Counted from the stretch's first letter, positions 1 through 13,035 are shown. The stretch is 64,000 nt of DNA from Trochalopteron elliotii (GCA_024734555.1 JANPWX010000479.1:406887-470886), one strand, 5' to 3'. A program made the numbers and translations. The notes: generated by a model from the letters alone, not told the origin.

Positions 1-1163
1 CTGGTTTCAGTAACAGAAAACTCTCTCTGGGTTGAATGACAGCACAGATAAACTCTTTATAAAGGTTTATAATTCTTTCCTCTTTTACCCTTTGTATATA
101 AAAGATAAAACTCGAAACGATTGCTTGGATTAAATCTTTCCTTTAAGATTTGTGACAGACAGGTATGAGTTAGTGTGCATATCCATCATAATAATAAATA
201 CATTCTAAGTGGGTAAATACTCTTAAGTATCAAAATTATCTTCTTGAAACTTTTCTGTCAATAAGCTTTATTTTTTGAAATTAAAAGCAAAAGTAAAGGA
301 CACATTAGGAAAACCCTCACAATTAAAAAAAATATATTTTGCTCGGTAATATTCCAGAAACACCAGTAACCCATAGCTACATCACAAATTCTCACAGATA
401 AAAACCTAGCAATGAGTTCTTCACTAAAATATTCATAGAATCAAGGGACAAAAGGCCCTCACTTGGCCTCTGTTCCAGGACAGTGAGTTGTTATTTTCAG
501 AACAGGATATTGATTACATTGCCCAAAGGTCAGTTAGTCCTTACTTCTTTCCTAAATCCACTGCAGAACTTCCTTATTCAAATCGGAAGCAATCTCATCT
601 TTTTCTTGGGGCTTGATTGAGCAAAAAGCTTTTAAAAGCATGTAAAGAATACTTAAAATGTTGGGGGAAAACACCCACAGACACAATTGCTTTGTATTTA
701 TCTAACATTGCTATGGGATGTTTAAAGGTAATTGCCCGTGGCACTGCTGCTATCTGTAAATAAACAACTGAGGATGGAGATCTGGGCCATATAAACATAA
801 CAGGGTTAGTTGGCAGGAAAAGACACTTTCAGTTCAGCTGTAAAGGATAAATCTTGTTTGACCTTCCTTGAGTCTCTGGTGGGTAGTTTTGAGTCACTGG
901 GAGAATGAGGTTTGGAATTTAATTTTGATTGACAAGGGGCCTCCCACTGAGGGAGCCCTGCAAAGTGCTGAGGAAGGAACACCCTTTGTGGCAATCAGCA
1001 TCACCAAAAAAGCAGATTCGAGGGTGCACAAGTGCTCTAGACCCTCAGGTTGGGGTCCCAAAAGATCCTCTGCCTGTTTTTAAGGAGCATTCAGACATTG
1101 GGGTTTTGCTGGAGCCATCAGGTTTGCTGACAGGGAGGGGATGGAGAAGGCTGAAATCAGTTT
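1..1163. other. AT-rich single-copy DNA, no gene seen
   Basis: No exon, RNA gene or confident transposon is visible. The reading frames are short, present on both strands and match nothing I recognise. A CATAGAATCA-like string near 433 faintly resembles the reverse complement of a CR1 tail, but the sequence beside it does not continue as CR1. Confidence 0.6.
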
Positions 1164-1291
1164 GGAGGTTTTAAAACCCAGCAATTTCTCTGTCCCTCAC
1201 ATCCCCCTGGGGTCCTGCTGAGTTCAGTGTGAAGGTTTCCAAACACAGCAGTTTCTCTGTCCATCCCTGGAGTTGTGCTGATGCTCAGTGT
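1164..1291. repeat. Diverged tandem duplication, two units of about 64 bp
   Basis: Unit 1 (1164-1230) and unit 2 (1231-1291) follow the same order of words: GGAGGTTTT/GAAGGTTTCC, then AAACCCAGCA/AAACACAGCA, then TTTCTCTGTCC, then CTGG, and finally a shared TCAGTGT end. Unit 2 is about 6 bp shorter. I see no third unit on either side. It is probably an old local slippage or unequal-exchange product, with no sign of function. Confidence 0.65.
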
Positions 1292-3310
1292 CACCTCCAG
1301 CAGGTGTAGAAGAGCAAAGGGACGATGCTGAGGTGGGTTTAACACTGAGGAAAAGGAGTTTATCTGCAGAAGTGAGTGTGCATTTCTCACTGCGGGGGAA
1401 AAGCTCGTGCCCACATGGTGCACAAGGTGTGGGGAAGTTCCTTTTGGCAGAGCAGCTTTCAGAATTACCCACCTGCTGTCATTCCTCCCCTCTATGGAAT
1501 GTGCTGAGGAAAGGGATCATATCCTGGGAGAGTTTCCTATGAGTGTGTGAATTTGGAACAGAAATGAATCCTTCTATTGCAAGACAGTTCTGACAGGATA
1601 ATGCTGATAATGCCTCTATTTTCTACTGGGTTTGGGGTGTGTTTTCTTTCAGTGTGAGATTTGGTACATATATATTTGATTTATGTTTTCTTACAATGTG
1701 AGAATTGCAAGGGGCAATATTGGAGCAGTGAAAGATGTCTGGGAAGAGACTTTTCTGTTGTATTCATTTGTGTGTACGTTGGTTTGTCTGTGTTTGCAGC
1801 TTTGCTGTTTTATTTTCCAGGGTTTTTGAGGAGGAAAAAAAACCTATTTCATTAAGGAGTTATGAGTTAGTTAAGGAATTCTCTGTGCTTTGCTTGGCAG
1901 ATTTTCACACAGCAACTTGAACCCACCTAACTTCAGTGTATCTTTTACATAAATCCTCCAAAGGGCTTCAGAAAGACATAAGCCATTGAAAATACACAAA
2001 GTGCTCTTTTCCCACCCAACTTCAAACATAGCAGCTGTCCACTGGCTTTTTCTTGTTTTTTTTTTTTTTAATTCTACTGTGGATGCAGTGACTTGACAAG
2101 TTGTAATATGGATTGTATTCATTTAGTTTGTATTTTGGTTTTCAACAATTATTTCAATAGCTATAGAAAAATATTTGAATTTACACTTTGCACATTCTTT
2201 TCCCCACTAAACTGTGTAAAGGGAAAAGATGGTCTGTGATTGTCCATTACATTGATTGTCCTTTTGTAGAAAACTGAAAAATGTTCTCTGTCCACCAGTT
2301 TTGAATTTATTTAAAGGGATATTTATATTTAGCAGCAATTTATATCCAGATTTCTCAGAGGAAACAGAAATTAGGGACACTATTTATATGCATATTAGCA
2401 TAAAAGTAGTTTGTGTCATTAGCAGCCTTAACGGACATCCAAAGAAGTCAGAGCTGACATTAATTCACCTGATTTCTGTGGAAACAGTGGGGTTTTTCCT
2501 GAATAATTGCAGGGAATGGCTGACTTTAGTTTAAAGGTGGCTCATTCATCTGTGGGCCCATGACATGAAGTGCCAGACATTTCCAGCCAGACTAGGGAAG
2601 GCATTTCCAGTGCAATTGACAGCAGCTAAAATTGCTCCTGTAACAATTTCCTAAGCTCAGGGCAGGCTGCCCGTGCTGCAGCCAAGGCAAGCACAGCTCC
2701 AGGAGTTGGTGGGAGTTCCATCCTAGTGGAATCCTTGCTGGCAGAAGGGGCTGTTTGCTTTTAGGAGGAGCTCAGCTCTCCACCATGGTGAGCTGTGTGC
2801 ACTTCCCACAGCCTGGCTCAGGACAGGGATGTCCTGCAGGGATGTTGGGGAGGAGGATGAAGAGAATTCCAGCTGTGGGCTCTCTTTCAGAGGCAAATGG
2901 GACAAAAAAAGCAGGGGGCAGTTAGAGCTGGGGTTATTTCTAGCACCAAAATACAGTAAGCAGTTGTGTTCTGCCTCCTTCAAGAGATGGAGCTGCAATT
3001 CAGCAGCCTCTGTTTGAGCAGTAATGTAACCACTGGAGTGCATCAACACTTCTGAGGTATTTACACATTGCTAAATGCCCAGCTAGGGTTGTATCCCCCC
3101 GATTTCTCAGGAGAAAACAGATTAATTTGATTTCACATCATCGGTTTGGGTGCAGCAATGGAAAATCCAGAAGTTCAGTAGTATTTAAAGGTGCTGCTGC
3201 TGTTTGATCTTTTCCTGAGAAGCAAAGCTGGGAAGATTTGAGGAAGCAGCACTTACAGGCATCCTCAAGAACACACTTCTGTAACTCAAACCTGGGGCTT
3301 GAGCTTCGGT
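1292..3310. other. Single-copy DNA, no gene seen
   Basis: Mixed AT-rich sequence with a 14-T run at 2056-2069, which could be a decayed poly-A tail of a minus-strand insertion although no body is recognisable. A frame of about 108 codons on the minus strand (2723-3049) has a mirror frame on the plus strand and no recognisable domain, so it is taken as chance. Confidence 0.55.
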
Positions 3311-3521
3311 CAGGATCAGATGAAAGGAAGAAATCCTTTCCTGTGAGGGTGAGGCCCTGGCACAGGGTGCCCAGGGAAGCTGTGGCTGCCCCTGGATCCC
3401 TGGAATTGTCCAAGGCTGGGCTGGATGGGGCTTGGAGCAACCTGGGACAGTGGAAGGTGTCCCTGCCCATGCACTGGTTGAGCTTAAGGTCCCTTCCAGC
3501 CCAAACCATTCTGTGATTTTG
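3311..3521 (+). mobile_element. CR1 LINE 3' end, 5'-truncated
   Basis: This is the terminal part of a CR1 retrotransposon. It carries the words typical of avian CR1 3' ends in order: GAAGAAATCCTTTCCTGTGA, CCTGGCACAGGGTGCCCAGG, CTGTGGCTGCCCCTGGATCC, GGATGGGGCTTGGAGCAACC, GGAAGGTGTCCCTGCCCATG and CTTCCAGCCCAAACCATTCT. Its first half still reads as the C-terminal tail of the CR1 reverse transcriptase, with an RVPREAVAAP-like stretch. It ends in a short ATTCTGTGATTTTG tail. Severe 5' truncation is the rule for CR1, so the copy is dead. Confidence 0.93.
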
Positions 3522-6076
3522 TCATTGAACAGGCCTCTCTAAACTAGCAATGAGATTAATTACCTTTCACAATTAATACATGGACAGGAACAAACCCTTT
3601 GGAGTTGGTGCCAGCTGATGAAGCAGTGAAGTGAGCAGAGCAGTTTGTTGCTGGCTGTGCCTCTCCCCTGGGGAACTTTTGCTGGAATTTCTGGTTTAGT
3701 ATCTCATCTTTCATAAACCTTGCAGCTATGGCACACTGCAGTGGTTTAACCCCAGCTGGGAATTAATGTTTATCAATTATTCTTCTCTGATGCAGGGAGG
3801 AATTTCATCCCATATCCTCTAGACTGACAAGCAGGGTCATTAAAACCTAATTGACTGAATTTGACCTTTGAGATCTCCCAAATGAGAGCAAGGTGCCTGC
3901 ACAGCTTTGGGAATGTGGTTTGCTCAGGATGTTCTTTTCCACCTGATGCCTACTTCAGATGTCCCACATGGAGAGAAATTCCTCATGGGAGGAGCAGGTC
4001 CCTCCAAGAGAGATCCTGATCCCACAGACCTGCTGATTTCAGCAGAGCCACACAGAGCCTCAGATTCATGTGGTGTCTCTCCATGAGGTCAAGCACAAAG
4101 CAATTCAAGAACTGAACATCAAGAATGTGCAGTTTTTGCAGGTGGAAATAAGTTTAATTACTTGAACAAGGCCAAAATGTTGTCCTAAACCCTTCTTCTT
4201 CTGCATCATAGACCACTTTGGGTGGTCTCCTCACTGCCACTGATAAAGGTTTCATCCAGTAGGAATCTGGGACTTTTCTATAATATTTTTATTTTCCACT
4301 TTCCCTCTTCTAGATTAAGAATAAACACAATAAGAAGTTTGAGGCATCGAGAACTGAAGTTTAAAAATAAAAATTGAAGGAATAGGGTTTTCCATCATCA
4401 CTAAAGCTGAAAAATTCAATTTGATTTTTTGCCTATACTGGGTCATTCATTCACAGTTCTACACATGTATTGGCTTTCAGTAAATGAGTAATACTGCTGA
4501 TATTAGTGCAAAGCATCTTTGGATCTTTCCAAATGCAACCTCAATTTTCTGTCAGACCATTCACACATCAAGTTTATTTTCCTTGCCATAAATGACAACT
4601 ACTCTCTGACATCACCACCAAAATGAAAGAAAATAATTTGCAAGATAAGATATTTAAAATAAAAATTAAAACATTTCTTGACAAATCCAGTGCACTTTCA
4701 GACAAACTGGTACATTTTCATTATTATCCTTTAGGGTAATGGTTTTAGTTTTTAATCAAAATCTTGGATTATTTTTTACTGATGAAAACCATGACTCCCT
4801 GCCCCACTTTAGAGAGCACAGCAATTCTTCCAGTGGGTTGTTGTTTGGTTTTTCCCCTCCAACTTTACTGTTATTATAAAAAATAAATAGATTTCTAAAT
4901 TGTTTTTTTAAGTCAACAAACCTATTTGCTGCCACTCCTGCACTGTCTTTTATTATCTACCTCCTGTTGCCTTGGGCAACCTATTTCTGTATTCAGATTT
5001 AGCATCATAATGGATCTTATCTAACTGTTTCCTTAAGGAACTTTTCTGTGGCATCTGCTGGGCTGGAATGTCCAAGAAATACTCCTGGCAAGAAGTGCCA
5101 ACACTTATTTCATGCCTGTGGGGAATGTGTGTCTCTCTCTTTGGGAAGTTTTGGGACAAAGCACCTGTGGATCCATTTCCTGGGGTTTTGCTGTGTTCAC
5201 TGTGCAGGTGAACTCTGAAATATCTTCTTTGAGGGTCAACTTTGAAAACGTCTCCCACTGCAGTTTCTTTCCTGATAATCCCCTGGTGGGGGGATTCTGC
5301 CACCATGCAGAAACCAGCTTTGACATCAGCTCTATCAAGACATTTGGAAGAGCTGCAGGCACAAAAGAAATTTGCTGCTAAAAGAGTTTAAGTAGAAAAT
5401 TTAGGTAGGAAATGAAAGTCACAGCATCAGGCCAAATTTTTCTTGTTGGGACAACAGAACAGAGTATGTTTGGATCCCTGGATTCAGAATTTGTGTAGTA
5501 TTTGTCAACATCAGACACGCTGGAAGCAAAGCAATAAATTGCAGAGTGTGACGTGGAAAGAAAGAGCCTTTAGCACATTTCCTAATATTAGAAAATGCAG
5601 TTCCCAATACTGAATTTAAATCAGCTCAAGGCAGCTAAAATAATATCAGAGGTAATAAATATAATGTCTGCTAAAGCCATCAAGGTTGTAGCCTTTAAAA
5701 ACGAGTGTAAAAATATTCACATTTTAGTCTTTCTTATTATATTCTGGGTGACATCATGATGTAGTGCATGGCAGCTGGATTAAGTGCTAATGGAACTTAC
5801 TCCAGAAAGAGTTCAGCAATCTGCTGCTTCTTTAGGAGAGCTCACTCCAGTCTATATATAAGCAATGTAAAGATTTGCAGGATGAGCTTCCATCTTACAG
5901 AGAAAACAGAAAAGAAAGAGGAAGAGAAGAGGGCCACGGGCTGAATTTAAAAATATAAAGTCATTTCCAGTAACACTTTGTGGCAAAGGAATTAAAGATG
6001 AGCCATCCTGTTGGAAAGTGCTTTAAAAGATTCTGTGAATCTTTCACATTTTTAGGCCCATGCCTAATCAAGATGA
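3522..6076. other. Single-copy DNA, no gene seen
   Basis: At 3741-3763 a short string (CAGTGGTTTAACCCCAGCTG) resembles the opening of passerine ERV LTRs, but the match stops after about 23 bases. Elsewhere there are AT-rich stretches (4321-4380, 4855-4915). A plus-strand frame at 5112-5381 and minus-strand frames over the same bases lack any recognisable domain. Confidence 0.55.
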
Positions 6077-6098
6077 TTTTTTGTTTGTTTGTTTGTTT
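6077..6098. repeat. (GTTT)n microsatellite
   Basis: A T run leads into four consecutive GTTT units, seen directly. It is short and has no special context. Confidence 0.85.
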
Positions 6099-6841
6099 CA
6101 AATCCCATGTAAAGAATGATTTGCATCCACTGAAGTTTTCATTCATCAAGGATTACAATATTCATGCCACATAACTTCTCATTTTCAATTGGCTGTCGTT
6201 CAAATTTCAGTTCTGCATCAAAGGAAAATCCTGACAGAAAAAGAAAAAACTAAAGAAAACAGTCTTGTCCTTAGACTTAGAGATTAAACACAGTTTTGGT
6301 GTTAGACAAGATGTTGCATTGCAGCTTTATTTCCTATAGAATTTCTTTCAAAAATGACCAAGTGAGGCCTCTGCCTTTCCAGAGCCAGGTCCCTGCCCTT
6401 GTAGAACCACGTGAATTTGTTTTATATGGATTTGAAATGCTGAATTAGTGTGGGTTCACCAGAGGATACAGAAACAGGTTTTTGCACAGGTTTTGATTCA
6501 CCTGGAATTTCAACAGGAAATGCAGGGTTCAAAGCAGATTTGAGTGGTGCCTTCCAAATCTGGTCTGGGTGAGATCCAGAGGCATAAATCCTTCATCCTT
6601 TGTGGGGGTGCATCAGAGCACTCCAAGGTGGGACACCCAGAGCTCAGCCCAGCTCTTGGAGAGCTCCTTTGAAGCAAGGCCAGGATTTAGGGCTGTAATT
6701 AAAGAAGAATTGAGGCAGGTTTGGCCAGAGTTTGCACCCAGGTAAGAGCAATTTTCAGGATCCGAGGAGGTGGGGTTGGACCTTGCTGCTTCCTTCATTC
6801 CTAGTCTGGAGGAAGTCTTGGTGGTCTGATCCTGCCTGCTA

Positions 6842-6877
6842 AATGTAAATGTTCATGTAAATGTCAATGTAAATGCA
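6842..6877. repeat. 12-bp minisatellite, three copies
   Basis: Three consecutive 12-mers (6842-6853, 6854-6865, 6866-6877) share the core ATGTAAATG and differ at the ends. The core resembles a POU/octamer half site, so the array could offer three equally spaced binding sites, but this is only a sequence resemblance. Confidence 0.75.
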
Positions 6878-9800
6878 CTTTCTCCCAGGCATCTTTTGAC
6901 TGAACTTTGTTTAGAGCAAAGGTCTCACACAGAAACTGATAAAATGGATTGCATCTGGTTGTGGATTTAATAAGGGGTATCACAATATAAGATAAAATCC
7001 TGGATATAAATAATACATTAAGTTACTTTCCTTCCTTATTCCCTATCTTTTTGACTTGTTGCTACAACAAAAAAACCTCAGTATTTTCCAAAGATATACT
7101 TTTGATTTTAGGCCATGTCATTGCCCTTCTCAGAATTAACATTTTCATTGCTCGTGTATTGTGAGCTCTTTTTCTGTCATGATTAATTTTTATTTTTTTT
7201 GTCCAATTAGGGGCAATGAAAAAAGGAGGGACTTTGTTCTGTAAAACTTCAGTGTGAAGTTCTGCCAGTTATTATTGAATTACTTCAACAAATAGGTGTT
7301 CTTTTTGGACTAGACCTTCCAAGTGTATAAGAGTATCATTGCATGTGCCATATTCTTATTCAGCAAATATCCCCTTTCCTTGCCTTAATTTCAGCACCAG
7401 CCAAGCGTGCACGTAACTTTGTGCTGGATTTAATTTGAATTCTACTCCATCCAGTGGAAGTCAAAAGGTATCCAGTCACTTTTTCCTGGCCATTGAGCCA
7501 CGTGCATGTTTTCTGTCTCAGCCTCTTGGAGCTTTCCATCCCCTGGAAGCTCCATGGCAACTCAGTGTATGGAAACAGATGTGAGGTCACACAGAGCCTA
7601 TGGAGTGAAACCTGAAGACAATGGAAAAAATCCTTTCCATACACTCTGGCAATTAGTGCACCTTCATATAGAAAAAGTTGTGAAGTAATTTCATGCAAAA
7701 GTTCACTACAGTTGAACAGTTCTTTATAGTTTCAGTCCAGCTTTTTTAGTGGGAAAAGACAGTGCTTGAGAGTACACCCCCATTTCTAATCTTCCCTTCT
7801 TTTTCCTCCCTCTGGGATTCTAAATTCATTAAAGAATTGTCAAGGTTTATTTAAGAATCTTCTTAGAGTGGCTTGTTTAGGAAAAGTGAGGAGTTGGCTC
7901 CAGCAAGTTGCCTTCACTTAAGAAATGAGGAAATGTTTCAGAAGCAGTTCCATCTTACTGACTATCAAAGAGATAACAGGCCTTAAATCACATAAATCCC
8001 TTTTCTAAAGAAGCTGTGCATTCTTTCATCATAAAGGTACTTTGAAGGCCTCAATGCAAAATCTCTTTCTGTTCAGAATATTCAGAAATGTAAAATGAGT
8101 TTGAATGTTAGCACTCTTTAAGTCTGTGAGTCAGACATCAGCACCTTCTTTACATCCTGAGTGGTGGCCAACAAACCTCATTCCCACCTGCAGCAGGATT
8201 TAATTTCCTAAAATTTAATTTCTACACAAAGGAAATCTGAGTTTAAATTCAAATTTTGGTGCTAGGTACATTCTTGTGCCTATATGTTAAATTGCCTGCA
8301 CAGAAAAGACTAACATTTGCCTAACTGCAGTTTCAACATAAATATTAGTGATTTTATCTTTTTTCTGGGATGCTTTGATATACGATGAGGCTTTTTTTCA
8401 CCTGAGGTTACAGGTGTGTTTACATAAAGCCTTTAGCAACTTTAAAAATCTTTAAGCAAAGTGAAACCACCTGCATTCTTCAAACCAAAAACTGTGTCAG
8501 TTTTATGACTGGAGCCTTGGATTTTTAGATTCAGAAAAGAGTGGTGCAAGTCAATGAGGAAGGAATATTTGGAGCTGGTTGAAATTTATTTAGAACAAAA
8601 ACATCAAGAGAAGTTTTTTTGCCAGAAAGGGTGTAACAGGCATTGTTATTGAATATATTGTTACTGAATCTGTGACTGTTCATGTTAGGGACAACCAGCT
8701 TCTCTCAAAAGAGACTGCACTGTGGATACCTGACATATTAATGCTTTTAGTCCCTCTGAGACCTTCCAGAGCCCCTAAATATGGTGTTGTCCCCTCAAAG
8801 GTTTCTTTCCTCTTCACTGACATTCCAAAAAGGGGACAAGGTTGTCACAGTTGTTGTGACTGTAAGCAGTAATAAAATGTTTCCATTCTCAGCTTGGTTT
8901 TGAAAGAGGAATGAAGAATTGTCCTGAGAGGGAGGCACAGAGACTTGTTCCCTAGGAGTTGTTTCAGAAGGTGGCTACTTAAAATCTGCACATCATCTCG
9001 GGCATCAGTGCAGGACAGGACTGTAAGGATGTCCTTGCACTCACTCCATCACCTCCTAATCCTGAAGAAATGGCAGAAATCAAGGAGTTCCAGTGCTGGT
9101 GTGGGCTGGGATCAGGGGTCTGGACCCTCTCCCCAGCACAGGGACAATGAAAAAGAACTGCCCAGCTTTCCACTCCTGTTTGTAAAAATTAGAGGTAACA
9201 CTTTGAGAGCACTCAGAAAAGTCTGGAATTAGAGGAAATTAGTGGTGTGCAAGGTAAAAAACATTTAGAGGAACTGTGACTAATACAGATCAAAGGCAAT
9301 TAAACAAAACCAGAACAAATAACCCCGGGTTTTTGTCCCTGGGGAGTGAGCTGGGGGGGGACACTGATTTCTCTAGAAGTTGTTCCTATATCCCATCTGT
9401 ATTCAAACAAACTTAAAGGCTGTGGAGACCTGGCAAAAGAGTGTCTTAGAGAACTTCTCATGGCAAGGTTGGGCCTTCTGGAAAAGTGAGACAAGCAGCC
9501 CCTGACTCATCCTCATTTCCCCTGCAGAAATAAGAATGAGCCCAGACTGAAATCCCTGTAACAAGCAGAGTGTGAGGTAATGAAAAGCAGGATTATTTTG
9601 TAAAAATGTGCAGCTTCTGTAACAGACCTCAGCTAAGCCCCAGAAACCTCTGAATTAGCTGCTGGATGTTTCAGAAATGTCCACATGTACCCAATCTTGT
9701 CAGGCTCTCATGCTTGTGAACAGACTTGCTAAAGCCTCAGCTGTTGATGCTTTCCATGAATGGCAAACAAATGTGCAGCTCTGTTACCCTGAGATCTGAG

Positions 9801-11099
9801 CTCAGCTGCTCAAGATGTCCTGAGCAGGGAACTGTGTGGGAAAGTTGTGAAAATCCTGGGAGTGGATGGAGTGATTAATTTCCTTGCTGAATAGGCCTCG
9901 AAATACGTTAGGGAGATTCAGGATAATTCCTGTTCAGTGTTCAGAAAGGGCTTGGGAAGACACAACTGTTAGAGAGCATCCTCTGCAAAGGACTGAGGGA
10001 AAAGCTGGGAAAAAAAACCCACTATATTTATGGAATACATTTTATTAAGTTTGAGTCTTTAGAGAGTGTGGGGAGCTGAGCATGGATTTCTCATGTGGGC
10101 CCCACAGGACTGAGGGAAACACTGAAGATTTTGTACAGCAAAAAAAGCCCAAAAAACCCCAAGCTAGAGCAGTTCTGCTTCTTCAAACTTTGAGTTGCAC
10201 TCCTTCTTCTTCCTTGTTTTGGAAAGATGCTGTAGACACCCACGTAACTAATGAAGGGCTGTCTGCTACTGAGCTTGCCCTTTGCTTCCACTGTCAAACT
10301 CTTTTATATTCATAATTTTGTTGATACTGTTCTGCTGTCAGATGTCCAGGCTTCTATGTAGAAAGGTTGGGATACAATTGCTAGGAGGATAAAGGAAATC
10401 TCTCCTGAGATGAAATAAATGTTCTAGTATCCTTTTCATTGAGAAAAATTGTTGTCTTTTCCTGTTTAAGAATGAAACCCCCAAGAGGGATTGTCCCTGT
10501 GAGAGTGTTTTGGTCTTGGTTTGTTGGTGAAGTTGTTTGTTTTGCTGTGCCATGTGCATGGAAATCCTGTTTCTTGTGATTTTCTGAGATGAAAAGGGAC
10601 TCTACTTGCTGTCTGTAAATCATTAGACCACCAAAAGTAGAGATTTGTCACTTTGCAGACTCAGGAAGCCCAAGAAAAATGAATTTATACTGATCCTGAA
10701 CTCATTTTACCAGAAAATAATTGTTAACCAGTCAACATGGACACGTTTCTTGAACCAAAATTGTCAAGTGTAAATGTAGACTGGCCATAAAATGGAAAGT
10801 GAAAGCATTCTCAGCATTCTGGAGAGTTCAGCACTGGCTTTTATTCCTTCACCAGCCTGGTACCAGAGAGCACCAAGTGACGTAATGAAGGCTTGGGGAA
10901 AAAAAAAAAAGAATAAAATCATTGTTGATTCTGTATAAAGGTTTAAGCCATTTGCCCACTCCAATTCAACAACAACAGCAAGAGAAAAACAACTACTTGT
11001 GATCCATGGAGGGGGGATATTTTCTACTTCATCTGTTTCTGCCACTCTCTTTCTCTCTCTCCCCACCACCTCTTCTTCTGTTTCTCTCTCAATCTTTCA
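6878..11099. other. Single-copy DNA, no gene seen
   Basis: No transposon or exon was recognised over 4.2 kb. It contains a C/EBP- or CRE-like TGACGTAA at about 10878, an A run at 10899-10910, and a pyrimidine-rich stretch near 11041-11100 (TCTCTCTCTCC words). Frames of up to about 112 codons on either strand have no recognisable family. Confidence 0.55.
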
Positions 11100-12220
11100 C
11101 TTTTCTTATTAAATAAAATCCACACTATTGACTTCATTTGCACCTTAATTTAGGCAGAGGCACCTCTTTAAAAATTTTAAAAAGTGCACACCTAAATAGT
11201 AAAAATAAGCAACACTGATGGCAACCCAAAACCTTTCCCCTCAAATTTTGCAAATGGACAACCTCTATTGTTTATTTTTCCTGAAGGCTGTTGCTTATAC
11301 ATTGAAAAGGCTGGGAAAGAATTGCAATCCTATTAATATACCATTGATTGAGCAGTTCTCTGCTTGAAATGGTGACTCAGACATAGAATATTTATTTGTC
11401 CGTGTTGACACCAAATATTTGCTCTGGCAGCCAAGAGAGCAACAGCCCAGAACATCTATTCCCCAACTGTGTGCTTGCTTTTGTTTCTGAAATTTTTTTT
11501 TTTATTTTTTTTTCCTGCCATGCAAATTTTTTCACAGCTGTTGCTTATAAAGTTGACTTGGATGCTGCTCAATTTAGAGAAATGGTATTTTACAACAATT
11601 TATAATTCTTTCATCTTCCGAACACGACGGATTTATTTGTGTTTAGATTGGGCTATTTTATTAATAACCCATGGCTCTGGGCAAAATTAAGATTCCTGGC
11701 AGCAAGTGTGAGAATTTTTTAATGTATGTATGTACACAATTTTCATCTGCTCTGCTTTTCAATACATTACCTAACTATTGGAGGGATCATATTTTCCATC
11801 TTCCTGCTTTTCCATTATTTTGTTACCATCTTGCCTAATTCATTGTACCCATGCTAATTCACCCCTGTTACTTTCCACCATCCTAATTCAATATCAATAT
11901 AATTCTGATTTATGATGCCATGAATGTTAGAGTTTATAGCACAGCTTTATGGGTGATACAGTCACACCACTTAGAATTTTTTCTCTTTTTTTTCCTTTTA
12001 AGTTCCCTCAATGTATCAACACAATCCCCACTCCTAGAATTTATAATGAATTTGTAAATAAACCAACATTGTTTAGGGTGTTAAGTACATTGGACTCCTA
12101 AAAATATTTTGTTTAATCTTCTTTGCATCAGTGCTGTTTATTATTCCTTCTATTTAAAGCCTCAAACTGCTTTTCTCTTCATGTGTGTTTGAGTTTTGTT
12201 GATACTGAGTTAATTAAGAT
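11100..12220. promoter_or_regulatory. Candidate conserved non-coding block, AT-rich
   Basis: An AT-rich, transposon-free block with little simple repeat apart from T runs near 11490-11510. It is rich in homeodomain-type words: CCTAATTC three times between about 11830 and 11890, ATTAATAACCC near 11660, and GAGTTAATTAAG near 12207. The last resembles an HNF1/homeodomain site. This texture is common in vertebrate developmental enhancers. No conservation data were available, so this is an inference from composition and motif density only. Confidence 0.25.
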
Positions 12221-12917
12221 TGTGTCAACATGCAACCAGATGCTTTAGGTAATTTCAGTCTGTTACCCGCCCTTCAATATTTAAATAAACATCAGCTCTG
12301 TTGGTGCAGCAGGAGCTGCTCTGGAGAGAGTTTGGATGTTTTCTGTATCACTTTTCATTTTGTTTCAGTTACAACTGGAACAATGGAAAGCTGTGACTTT
12401 AATCCCTTTATTCCCTTTGGCTGCTCCTCTAAAAGATTCCTCACTGTAAAAGTTGGAGAGAAAACAAGGAGAACTTACTGCATTCTGATGTTAAATTTTT
12501 CTTTTGGCTGGGTTTGTTTCAGAAAAAAAAAACCCATGGCATGGCATTGGGCTGTAAGTGCTGCCATGAATGTTCACTCTGATTCACAAATTAGATATTT
12601 CAGAAGGAATTCACTGCAGAATGACAGGTCAGTGGAATAAACCAACGAGGCAAAATCACCTGAGACACTGAAATCTGTGCTCAGGGGTGGGGACAAAGAG
12701 GGCTGGACACCTGAAATTTGCTGCCCAGTACAAGCACCATTGTCATGTCTTGTGTGTTAAAAATCCTAAATTTGGGAGCCCAGAGCACAGAAATGTCCTA
12801 TTTCTGTGTGCTCTGTGGGATCCTTGCCATGGGCTGCTGAGAAGAATTCTGGGGAAGGGAGAGGAGTGAGTTTGGAGGTGACAAGTTCTGTGGTGACAGC
12901 TTTAGAAGTGACAAGTG
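12221..12917. other. Single-copy DNA with a 136-codon open frame, not supported as a gene
   Basis: A plus-strand frame at 12230-12640 is long for this window but has no signal peptide, domain or repeat I recognise. The region is AT-rich with scattered A/T runs. I treat the frame as chance; a single-exon gene cannot be excluded from sequence alone. Confidence 0.5.
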
Positions 12918-13035
12918 TTGTGGTTTAACCCTGACAGGGACTCAAACATCGTTATCAACACCATCCTCACTCTGAATTCAAACCAGACCAGCTACCAAGG
13001 AGAAAATTCATGATCTCAGCCAGATCTGGGACACC
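12918..13035 (+). mobile_element. Possible ERV LTR remnant, 5' end only
   Basis: The block opens with TGTTGTGGTTTAACCCTGAC, which resembles the start (TG...) of common passerine endogenous retrovirus LTRs. It continues with an AAACCAGACCAGCTACCA-like and GGAGAAAATTC-like stretch that I also associate with those LTRs. No matching 3' LTR end (CA) or target-site duplication was found, so the copy is truncated or decayed. The family assignment is from memory of avian repeats and is uncertain. Confidence 0.42.

Noticed and set aside
3741..3763. ERV LTR start
   Set aside because: The resemblance lasts only about 23 bases with no continuing match.
12230..12640. 136-codon plus-strand frame as a possible single-exon gene
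   Set aside because: No recognisable domain or biased codon use, and the DNA is AT-rich with homopolymers. Not distinguishable from chance in 64 kb.
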